Source: Chara braunii | Lineage: Eukaryota; Streptophyta; Charophyceae; Charales; Characeae | Assembly: GCA_003427395.1 (NCBI GenBank) | Contig: BFEA01000005.1 | Span: forward strand, 1,747,823-1,811,497 | DNA length: 63,675 nt | Direction: 5' to 3' | Part shown: in pieces, positions 54,378 through 63,675 of the stretch | Layout of the letters: the number at the start of each line of letters is the position of its first letter | Numbering within the stretch: the first letter of the stretch is position 1 | Position numbers and translations under genes: made by a program | Notes under the pieces: model-generated | What the model was told of the DNA's origin: nothing | The model's input: the letters and a program-made list of their open reading frames with translations, nothing else | Database searches by the model: none

Positions 54378-54920
54378 TATAAAATAGTACACGCCGACAG
54401 ATTCATCTTCATTGTGGCCTACTGTGTAGTTCGTACGACGGGTTTTGCACCAAAGCTGCTTCTCATATTCTCGCAGCACTTGCATTCTCGCTTTCTTCTT
54501 TTCATTGCTTGCTGCTTTTCCTTTTTTTTTTTTTTTTTTCAAGCTTTACACAACTATGTTTTTCTCTTTTCTTTAACGGTTCGCCCTTTTCGTTTTCCTA
54601 ACTCATCCAGCTGCTGTGTATCCTCTCTATCATTTTAGTAGCCGCCACCTCGCGCAAGACGTGAGTATAGCTCGGAGGAGGAGGAAGAAGAAGGGCGGCG
54701 CTGTGGTACATACTCTAAACTTTATCTGTGATATCCCCCTTCTAGTTGGTCTGAGAGGACTCAATCTCCAAACAAGATGGAGTATTATTAGAAGAAGTTC
54801 GAGGCGCGGTACGACGCGCCAACCACTTCGTCCCCTCCTTACTCACCTAGAGTTCCCACTACCCCTGTAGCGAGTAGGGTTTCAGTGTCCGTTACCTCAC
54901 CTCCTAATCCCTGTGCAGTC
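54378..54920 (+). pseudogene. Antisense unit of copy 2 (TATA, intron, ATG with early stop)
   Basis: TATAAAAT (54378-54385), donor GTGAGTATAG (near 54660), acceptor ATCCCCCTTCTAG (near 54744) and ATG 54777 are all in the same places as in copy 1. Codon 5 is TAG instead of CAG, so the reading frame is closed although the control signals remain. The rest of the frame (PTTSSPPYSPRVPTTPVASR) is unchanged. Confidence 0.45.
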
Positions 54921-55715
54921 TCTTCCTCTTCTCATCCCAATAACTGCACTCTTTGTTGTATCTGCTTCCTTCTCGTCTTACTTCAAGTTGGGTTCATGAC
55001 TGTCTTCTACATTCTGTATAAGCATGATTTCCTCTCGAATTTCTGAATTGATTCCTCTAAGGTCTTTTGCTTATATCACACTTTACAGCATTCCTGGCTT
55101 AAGAGTATGAATACATTAAGGACGGGGATGTAGGTTCCTCGTGAACCAGGCCGCTTGTCGGCCACCAAATAAATTTTTAAGAAGAATCTTTCATCTCTTG
55201 TTGGCTTGGCTTACACGCTGAACTCTTTCAGCAACGAAGGTTACCTTGTACCTTGTTCTAACAGTTGTGCCGGGGATGTTATCCAAGTAACGATGACACT
55301 CACTCTGTTTGCCATGCCGGGGATAGAGTATACCAAACCCTCTTTTCCGTTCTCCGACCTGAGTGAGACGGCTCCTCAACTTCTCAAGCAACTGAAAGGG
55401 ATACCAAACCCCGTTCTTTTCTCTGGTCTGAGTGAGGCGTTTCCTCAACTTCTCACACAGGAAAAGGGATACCAAACCCTTTTCCCTTTTTTCTGGTCTG
55501 GGAACTTCAAGTGAACCTACATAACAACAAGTTTCACAGACAACAGATCGCAGCCCCAGCAAGCAGACCCTCTGACAACCAGCAGTCAAGCAGTAGCAAA
55601 TTAAAATAAAACCGATAAATAAAATGATAAATAATAAAATAATAAAATAATAAGTTTCTTCACACCCAAGAGTTATTGATTGCCCTGTTTTTGGCCCACG
55701 ACTGGCCAGGAATGA

Positions 55716-56520
55716 CAGACCTCCCGTCAGTCTGACATACCTTATTCAGCCCACCTCAGGCCAGGACCAGTCAGACCATTTGTCTTGACGGCCCCTTCGA
55801 CCTGCCTCCAGGTCAGGACCAGCATACCCAGTACTCGAGTATGGTAGCCCTTTGGCACTCTCGCCAGGACACCCAGACTATAGCGGGTCTGATCACCCTA
55901 TGACAGTATACCTCCCGTCTGTCAAACTGTCCCGTATTCGAATTTGACCACTGCGGTCGGGACCGACTCACCCACCAGTTTTTGGCCTAGGGTGATGGCT
56001 GCCCCGTACAGTCTTTTGAACGTGGGACCCGGTCTAACCACAGTTCCAGGCTCTGACGAACCTCACTGGATTGCATCCTTTGACTGCGGTAGGGTTCCAA
56101 CTGACCCCTTTCGACCTCACAGGCCAGACCCCCGGAGGCTTACCCTCAGTCGACTACGGAATTCGACACTCGTGTCGAGGACCTGCTGATCCCACCAGAT
56201 TGCAACCTACTGCGGTAAGGCTCTGGCTAGCCCCGATAATCAATGCATCTTTAGGTAAGAGAAAAAAATCCCTGGCGCATACAATCAGGCAAACATGTCA
56301 TAACCCACAAGCAAACTGCCCATGCCCCAAATAACAGGACAAACATTTCATCAAGAGACATCACTTCAGTCTCAAGAGGCATTGAACAGAAACATAATAA
56401 CCAGCATCAAACCCTTACAGGAGACCTCCCTTCAGTTTCAATAAGAATGCTTAGTGCTGGTCCCAGAGAGGTCCCTTCCCTCAGTTGGGAATTTCTTTTC
56501 TAAAAGACGTCCCGTCAGTC
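55716..56520. repeat. Second hairpin family, copy 2
   Basis: This matches the hairpins of 38531-39333: CAGAC/GTCTG at 55716-55734, GAGAC/GTCTC at 56355-56373, GAGAC/GTTTC at 56421-56439 (pairing kept by G-U) and AAGAC/GTCCC near 56504-56520. The loops are CTCCCGTCA, ATCACTTCA, CTCCCTTCA and GTCCCGTCA. Confidence 0.55.
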
Positions 56521-57095
56521 CCAATGAAATACTGAAATGCTGATCTCAGAGAGGTCCCTTTTCTCATCTGAGTGAAGATAGGCAACTTAGTCAAGAAATA
56601 CGAAGTCCCTCTACTGACAACTCTCCGTCAAGTAAAGTTGAACTTCTTTATGCCTGTCCTCATCTGAATTTCTTAGATTGACAACTTAGCCAGAGACACG
56701 AGGCTCTTCTGCTCACAACTCTCGATCAGACATAATTGAACTTCTTTATGCCCATCATGTTTTTCGCTTTATCATAAAGATAATACTTATTACATCTTTT
56801 GATGTGCCACAACCATGAGTCTCTCAAATCTTGCGACTGCGTCAATGCTTATCGCAACTGTATCTCACAGTTACTCCCCACTCTTTGGGACTTGACACTC
56901 ATGGATCGACTGTAGCACCGCATCAAAGGTATAGTTTCATTAACTTTGTTGCTTGCTGAAACAAAAAATTAACTTATATGCCAAAAAATTAAAAGTTGAA
57001 TTGACAATGCAAGAAGGATCAAAGTCTGCTGAAAACCGAGTCTTGCTGCCTCACTGTCTTATTGTACTCTCTCTCAGTTCTCTGAAACTGTTCTC

Positions 57096-57911
57096 TTACT
57101 GGGATAATTGACCTTTCTTTCCTCTTTTTGAGGTCACTGTAGGGATCAGATCAGGGTCTCTGAAGATGAACTTACGAAATCTTGACCCTGATACCATGTC
57201 GTGAACCCTAGATCCATCAATCTCTGAAATTTCATAGACTTTGCCTTCTGCTTCCCCTGTGATTCTGTAAGGACCAAGCCATCTAGGCTCCAATCGTTTA
57301 GTTCATTGAGTCTCAAGAGAACTATCGAACAGAAGAACGTCGTCACCAACTTTCAATTTCTCTTTTCTTATATATCTTTTTTTGTTCCATCTCTCTTGAT
57401 CTGATAGTTTGTTGGATGTCATTCTCTCTGCAGCATCCATCACTGGTTGATCAACCTTTGATATTTATCTCATTCTGATATGGAGGAGCTCTTAAATAGA
57501 ATAGTCTCTGTCACTCTCTTGACTTGACCATGTTTTGACTATTTTCTCAATTGACAATGTAGCATACCGAGTATACCAAAGAGTAAATGGAGCATAATCA
57601 GTAGTCCTCTTGACAGTGATGTTGTCAGCATATACAACAGCGATTAGTATTTTTGGCCACTTACTGAGATTTCCTTCACACCATTTGGCCAATGAGTCTT
57701 TCAGAGTTCTGTGACCCCTCTCAACAGGTGCGTTTGCTTGAGGATGATAGGTAGATACATATCGAATTCTGACACCCAACCTGAGAGTGGTCCTCCTTAC
57801 AATCGCATTTATGAACTCTGATCTTCTGTCTGAGACAAACTCTCTAATGAAAGGATACCTGAGATATACTTCCTCTATCCAGTCAGCCACCTGCTCGGAT
57901 GTCTTCCTCAT
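57096..57911 (-). pseudogene. Integrase of copy 2, N-terminal part deleted
   Basis: The frame 57492-57911 keeps EFVSDRRSEFINAIV (second D) and NAPVERGHRTLKDSL (E), and 57096-57293 keeps the GPYRITGEAEGKVYEIS module. Compared with copy 1, the stretch with the zinc-binding segment and the first catalytic D is missing, since 57930 joins directly to sequence matching 41010. It therefore cannot form an active site. Confidence 0.85.
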
Positions 57912-58120
57912 CAGAGCCTTTGCCTACACATAACCAGAAACATTATCTCTCATGTTCAATATGTACCTCATCCCTCCCCCCTCGTGTAGAGCAGCAATTA
58001 TCTCCGGGTATCTTTCTTTGGCACAAACCACTGTTAGTGGAGACAGTCCTCCCTTGCCATCCACAAAGACATGACCTCTCTTTAGCCTGAGCTTTTTCCT
58101 TAGATTCTTACAATAATATT

Positions 58121-58278
58121 CCTTTAACTGTTCTTTCTCTATTTTCTTCCCAATCTCTTGGTAAACTTCATCATACTCTTAAAAGATAAATGATATCTCC
58201 TTTAACTGTTCTTTCTCCATTTTCTTCCCAATCTCTTGGTAAACTTCATCATACTCTTAAAAGATAAATGATATCTCT
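58121..58278. repeat. 79-bp tandem duplication in pol of copy 2
   Basis: CCTTTAACTGTTCTTTCTC at 58121 repeats at 58200 and runs for 79 bp with one or two differences. Copy 1 has one unit. Confidence 0.85.
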
Positions 58279-58544
58279 CCTTCTTTCTTCACACCTTCTT
58301 CTTCATTCTTTGAGCTTGAACTTTCCCCTATCTCAGGGACTGCGACGACCGCTGCATTGATCTTTACCTACCAGTCATTATGTTCTTCTTTTTTTTCCCG
58401 AGAATTGCTTCATAGACACAGGTATCAGGGATTTCTCCCCAGCCGTCTCTTTCTTTAGGCCATAAACTCCACTTATAAAAGTTTGGCACTTCATAATCTT
58501 CATCATCTTTCTTATCCTGAAAATTATCAACATGTGGACATTGG

Positions 58545-59776
58545 TCAGTAACTCTTTTCATAACAAGGTGTAGTCCTGCTGTCAAATCTCATGGGTCTTT
58601 CTCTACCATTTTCATCTTTCTGTATGAGTACACCCCCAAGAGTTACTGATCCTCCATCTGCCTCAATGATGAAGGGTCTACCCTCTTCATCGTCATAGTA
58701 GGGCACTCCCAACACTACACCTCCATCTTTTAATTTTTCTTGTAGAGTTTCTGTAGCAGTCTGTTTTTTCTCAATCCAAGATAAGTCAGCCTCTTGTCTC
58801 ACCATTTCCCTAAGTGGTTCTGCAAGAGTACCAAAATGAGGTATGAAAATCCTCCAGAACCCATAGACACCAAAAAAACTCCTGACATCCGTCACCCGCT
58901 TGAGGGGCAGAGACCAGTTCAAAAATTTGTCTATCTTCTTGGGGTCGGGGCTCCTACCATTGGAGAAACATCTGAAGCCCAAAATGGTGACCTCGGCTTG
59001 GAAAGGAAGCGACTTTGACCCACTGGCAGTCAAATTATATTTCTGAAGTCTCTCTAGGACCAGCTTTACACCTTCAGCATGCTCCCAGACAAACTTTCTG
59101 ACACCATCCCCAACCAAAGTTTCGTCTCTTACCATAGGTCCTTTCAGAGGATTATCATCAATATAGGGACTGGTTATCTCAGGTGAGATATCCTGCATGA
59201 CTTTGATCATATCCCTTTGAACCACTGCCACACCATTAGTTCAACCTTGGGGCACCACGCACATCTGAATGAGGCCTCTTGGAGTGGCAGTTATTGGTCG
59301 GCTAGTGGGATCAATGGAAAACTGATCATAGCCAGAATACAAATCAATTAAAGAATAAATACATCGACCAGCAAAGGATTCAGAAAGGAGATCAGCATTA
59401 GGGAGACTACCTGCATCACGTACCGTTACTGAATTGAGCTTCTGGAGATTTTGTATCCATCTCAATCCACCCCCTGGTTTCCAAAAGCAAAACCAGTGGT
59501 TAGCATAAGGTCCATCAGCAGGTTCAGCAACATTGAAGACAATCTTTTTGTGAAGATACTTTACCACTTCTGCTTCTTCTTTCAGGGCATACTTGGTTGG
59601 TCTATCCTTCCATGGGAGGTGATCAACTGTCCAGATTTTGCCATCTTAATCGTATCCACATTCAATCGCCCTCTTTCTTCATCATTAAAAGAGAATGCAC
59701 CAGAGAACTCTTGACACACCTTGAAGATATATTCCTTCTCTTTAGGCAAGATAAATTGATCAGAACCTATCTTCAT
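58545..59776 (-). pseudogene. Reverse transcriptase of copy 2, RNase H truncated
   Basis: Motif A is intact (YSLIDLYSGYDQFSID), as is the YxDD box (SPYIDDNPLKG). HWFCFWKPGGGLRWIQ and VEPADGPYAN mark the fingers. RNase H starts normally (FIIEADGGSVTLGGVL) but breaks off after ERPMRF, because about 270 bp corresponding to 41480-41757 of copy 1 are gone. One TGA interrupts the frame at the conserved tryptophan after CVVPQG. The upstream linker (59582-59776) is open. This copy's RT sequence is closer to functional than that of copy 1. Confidence 0.9.
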
Positions 59777-60268
59777 CGTCTCAAACCTTTCTCTGGTGAC
59801 TCTATTCCCAAATTTCGCAGATTCCCTTAATGCCTTAATAATTCTTCTATCTTTTTCGAGTGTCTCGTCATAATCATTCTATTAAGACTGCCACTGGGTT
59901 CTTCTTCACCCCCTTGGGCTTATATTTTTTTTTTGACTAAGTGGCTATTTTTCTAAAAAATGATGAGTTGATGCAAACTTTAATTCCATTTTTCCACCTT
60001 TGGCAGTCTCAAGAGCCTTCTTAAAGGCATCAATCTGTCCATCCTCATCTTAGAGTCTTCCAAGGGCCTTTACCATCTTTGAAATGTGATTGATCTCAAC
60101 TGGAACCTCCTCCTTAAGTTCCTGTTTATCTTTTCTCTTGATCTTTCTTGCCCTCTCAGCGGACTTTTCCCTTCTAATTGAGGTGACTGATATTTTGTGC
60201 TTGTGATGGTAAGCCGGGCAGACCACGAAAGTCTGCTCTTGTGCAGTTTCCGGGTCTTGCGGACTGAT

Positions 60269-60771
60269 CTATAATGACTCTTCATGACTAAAGAACTGGA
60301 TAGCGTACATCCTGTGTAAGAACGGAGTGCCCAAAATACAGTCATGATCCAAGTCTTGTATCACAAATCCCAATAACTCGACTGACATCATCCCGACTTT
60401 CATAGACAGATGGTCAATAAATCCTGCTACGATGAGTTCTCCAGCAATATTGCTTAGCGTTTGGATCGCAGGCCTATCAATAGTCAGTCCACAAGCCTCC
60501 ATTGCCTTTTGAGAGATAAGTATCATCTCCGCCCCAGAATCCACCAAGGCTCAAATTTTCACTTGATACAGATCGTGAAATAACCATAACTCATGGTTGC
60601 GAATCTCATCTTACATCTAGGCAAGGTCCTCTTAACTTGACTAAGAAAGACTGCTCCCAAATAATCAACCTCCGTTTTTTTCTTCTCAATTAACTTCTTC
60701 AATTCCTCTCTCAACTTAGGTGTTAATATCATTGGTTCCTTGAAGGGCAATGTTACCTCTGTTTCTTCCAT
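60269..60771 (-). pseudogene. Protease of copy 2
   Basis: MVDSGAEMILISQKAMEACG holds the retropepsin D-S-G, and DLDHDCILGTPFLHRM the second block. The N-terminal helix frame (LREELKKLIEKKKTEVDYLG) lies at 60559-60771 in a different frame, so the gene is shifted near 60550. The active-site triad is intact here, unlike copy 1. Confidence 0.85.
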
Positions 60772-60809
60772 TATCTTAGTAATTACATCAGTAATTACAG
60801 TTTCATCCT

Positions 60810-62573
60810 TTAGTTCACTTTTGAGTACAATTTTATTTTCCTCCTTTGTTCACTTCTCTTGGGTGAACGTCCCGGTTTTCGATCATCAAGGATTTCAATC
60901 AGCGCTTCCTCAGTCTTTCTTCTTTTCTTTGCCTCTATCATTTGAGGGGTTAAATGTGCATGAACATTCCTCACTTCCCCAATCACCATGTCAGGTTCCA
61001 TAACGAGTTTTGGGGGTAATTCACCCTCAAATGACATCATGTTAGTCGAACAAACATATTCGCTAGGAGAAAATACTACCAACTCAGAGAAAATCTGAGT
61101 AGCAGAATTCTCTCCTAAAGAAAGGCCGCCAGGCAAGTGAATCATCAGACTCTTGTATAAGTCCCTTAGGCAGTTCACCTACGAAAGTATGTACATTCAC
61201 CTTAGCCTTTCTTTTTTTATTTTTCTTCATCTTTTCATCATGCTTAAGGGCAAGAAGTCGCATACCTCCAGGATGTCTAGGATTTAATTTGTTCCATGAA
61301 CTGTCACAAACATGACCCTTTGCATCCATTTTTGTCACCCCACTCTTCACATCCTCTTCCAAAGGCATACAGCAAGTGGTTGTGTGACCTCCTTCACCAC
61401 AATAATAGCAGACAAATTTCTTCTTAAGTCGCTCGTCGTACTTTCTTCTCTCTCTGTTCCCTTTTTCACCATTTCCTCCATTCTTTTTAGATCTTGAAGA
61501 ATCACCTCTTTTACCATAGTCATCATCATCATCACCGTCCTCATCATCATCACTTTCAACCATTTTCTTCTCTTTCTCATCCACAACATGATTAACAGAC
61601 ATGTAGTTCGTCATAAGTCTTTGGATAATAGTTTTTACATTCAGATTGTTTCCTCTGCATAAACCATTCTCTGTCTCCGAGTCCTTAGCCAACGTACTGA
61701 TGTGATCCAGTGACCACTTCTTTTGAGAGACCGTAGGCAAGGTTATAAAAATTGCAACAATTTCATCCCATCTGAGAGGGTAATTTTTAGCCTGATGGAA
61801 GACTGTCTGCCTTTCAGTGTTAGTGAAATTAGTAAAAAATATATGGCATCTCTGGGCTTCATCCAAATATAGGATTCTCCTTGTTGTTCGGATAAAAGTT
61901 TGGAGAAAAACATTGAAAGTGTCATACTTAGCTCTTCTGATGTTGAGTAAATCCTTGACTGTAGTTGGAACTGAGTCTTTCTCAAATTCTCTTTTCATTG
62001 TTTCCTTGATCTCTTCCCATGTAGTGACCACTTCCATTAATTCTGGAACAGCCAACCTCGAGTCAGTGTCACAGTAAAATAAAAGGTGTTTAAGCCGTTG
62101 CTTGTTTGTCCAGCCATAACGAAGCCTAAACAATTCATATTCATGTAAGAAATAATTTACTTTAGACCCTCTGAAGCATAGAAATCTCTCATCTGACCTC
62201 TTTGTTCTTGCAATATCTGACCCTCCTTTTATAGTATCAACCCTCTATACCAGTTCCCGTATAACACCTACCAAAGTCTCTTCATTTAGTTCCCGCAGAA
62301 GAACTCGGTCTCCCTCGTCCTGCCATCTTGACCATAGACTCTCCCTGATACTATCTTCTCTCTCTCTGTCACTTTTATCCTCCTTTTCTTATTTTTCAAT
62401 CTCTCACTCTTCTCTCAAGGGATAAAGTTTTATTTCTCTTTTCTCTTGTCTGCTCTACCCCTTGAGAATTTTGTACATAGAGCGTATAAGCAATAATAAG
62501 TTGGGTAGTTATCGATGGCAATGCAATCCTTCTCAGTCTTCCAATATAATCTTCAATCAGCTCTCTTTCATCA
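60810..62573 (-). pseudogene. Gag of copy 2, 5' end cut off
   Basis: A 349-codon frame (61084-62133) is open through the capsid-like part (GWTNKQRLKHLLFYCDTDSR), the aspartate run and the knuckle CYYCGEGGHTTTCC. The downstream part 60810-61178 is in another frame, with a deletion of about 100 bp relative to copy 1. Upstream coding similarity runs to 62573 and stops abruptly at TTTCATCA. The leader, extra ORF, primer site and 5' LTR of this copy are missing. Confidence 0.85.
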
Positions 62574-62582
62574 ATTATTGCT

Positions 62583-62677
62583 AAAATCTCGTTTTGTACC
62601 AGTACTAAAATCCCGTTTCATACCAGCATTAATAAAATTGTTGGAAAATCCCGTTTTGTACCAACATTAATAAAAAG
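62583..62677 (+). repeat. Three AAAATCCCGTTT repeats before the terminal RT frame
   Basis: AAAATCTCGTTTTGTACCAG (62583), AAAATCCCGTTTCATACCAG (62607) and AAAATCCCGTTTTGTACCAA (62645) follow each other. The last two continue with CATTAATAAAA. The units are 24 and 38 bp apart, so they are not in one reading frame. They sit between the truncated gag and the plus-strand RT frame and may be part of that element's 5' end. Confidence 0.75.
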
Positions 62678-63675
62678 AAGGTGGAATACTGTCTTCGTGA
62701 ATGGATTGTGGGGAATATCCAATCGGCCCCGCTAGCTGACCTGTATACAAGGAAAGCTCGAGCTGTCTGCCGTATAGCCAAATCAGCTGGATACATCCTA
62801 CATAATCAAAAGCTTTTCGCACAACGCAGCACCTTTGAGTGTGTGTGTGAAAACTTCGACTTACCCAAAATTAATGGGCACGTCGCGGTCAAGATAAGCG
62901 AAGTCGACGGGATAAACCCATTCCTATTTAATGCAAAAAACATCTCGATCCCCGAAACCACTGCATCACGTGATGTATTGAATCGGGCCTGTAATGAAGC
63001 CCTTAATCTGATTCGAAAAAACGGGGAGGCTACTGGCCAGTTACAGATACCCCTTGAAGTTGTTGCAAGGAAAGGGGAAACAGTGCCGCCAGGATGTGTC
63101 ATGAGCGAGTATGTACTCGGGGTAAAGCAAACATTTGCGGGGTTGGTGATGGGTCCGCTGAATCGCAATACTACAGAGACGTGCATTGAGTGCCAGAAGA
63201 GTTACGAAAAGGGACTCAATGTAATGTTTTCGGAGAACGGAAACTACCATAAGGAATAATCTACAAAAAAGTACAATGTTACGGGAAATCCGCACGGAAT
63301 ACAATCAAATGGGGTTGGAAAAAGTGGCTCGATGGGACCGACATGGGGAACTACAACACGAATATATCATGGTCATAGAAAATGATAAAGAGAAAAAAAG
63401 ACTGATTGTTCCTTCCTATCAAAGTCATTTTTGTGCAGCATCTTGGGTCCTATCCTTAGCCCTCAACTCATTGATAAAAAAGACCAAAGTTCCTCATTTT
63501 AATCTCAGAACGATGGGTGACCTTCGACATGAGATAACTAAAGTCAACGAGAAGAAATGGTCTTTTATCTAAATGTGGGGTAATAGCCCGTACTTATGAC
63601 ATTAAGGAAATGTTTACTCAACTTCCCCATGAGACAATTGATCTGGCTGTAAAATGGATAATTGATGTATTCCTG
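62645..63675 (+). pseudogene. Reverse-transcriptase element, plus strand, runs off the window
   Basis: The frame 62645-63259 (KVEYCLREWIVGNIQSAPLA, then NACNEALNLIR-like helix) has no recognised domain and no clear ATG. After TAA at about 63257 the coding sense moves to the frame starting near 63240 (MLREIRTEYNQMGLEKVARW, PSYQSHFCAASWVLSLALNS) up to 63571. It then moves to a third frame that ends the window with IARTYDIKEMFTQLPHETID. The YDIKEMFTQLP string fits RT motif A with its catalytic D. The pattern FDxxxLYTxxP is common in Penelope-like RTs, which makes that the best guess, but motifs beyond A are outside the window. Two frame changes suggest a dead copy or introns. Confidence 0.55.

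Noticed and set aside
62806-63186. 126-aa minus-strand frame opposite the RT frame
   Set aside because: It is a shadow of the plus-strand coding frame, which continues into RT motif A.

Overview
This window looks like repeat-dense nuclear DNA from the green plant lineage. I find no intact host gene, rRNA, tRNA or CRISPR array. Two primer-binding sites match the 3' end of plant tRNA-Asp(GUC), and Ty3/gypsy, hAT, PIF/Harbinger, Helitron and a separate reverse-transcriptase element are all present among many microsatellites and two N gaps. A charophycean alga such as Chara would fit, but that is inference and not shown by any single gene.

Left part (1-17240). A decayed, anonymous stretch ends at a minus-strand primer-binding site (5271-5288), which is followed by LTR-like DNA full of short perfect hairpins. 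Inside it, 7651-8552 holds the most striking structure of the window: eleven hairpins with a conserved apical part (hexaloop AUCUUA) on outer stems whose sequence changes from unit to unit while pairing is kept. At 16460-17242 a plus-strand degenerate coding segment resembles a protein encoded on the minus strand inside the large LTR at 49574-50857.

Middle part (17240-30960). It holds simple repeats, an N gap, a decayed unknown coding region (18903-19798), a PIF/Harbinger transposase pseudogene (21163-22436, minus), and a decayed Helitron Rep/helicase (about 25685-29590, minus). Downstream of the helicase lies an intact 279-codon ORF of unknown function (23966-24802).

Right part (30961-62573). 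Two copies of one very large Ty3/gypsy-type retrotransposon lie head to tail on the minus strand and share the central LTR: LTR1 about 30961-36950, internal region 1 to 49086, LTR2 from 49091 to about 54079, and internal region 2 truncated at 62573. The element has a tRNA-Asp primer site, an extra reading frame before gag, gag with a zinc knuckle, protease, RT-RNase H and integrase. Between pol and the 3' LTR lies an antisense unit with a TATA box and a probable intron. A further protein is encoded inside the LTR. Both copies are dead, in different ways: copy 1 lost RT, protease and RNase H catalytic residues, while copy 2 lost parts of RNase H and integrase. Copy 1 carries a 951-bp hAT-type insertion with 8-bp target duplication, and copy 2 carries a 44-bp relative of it. 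Copy 2 ends abruptly at a plus-strand reverse-transcriptase element (62574 to window end).
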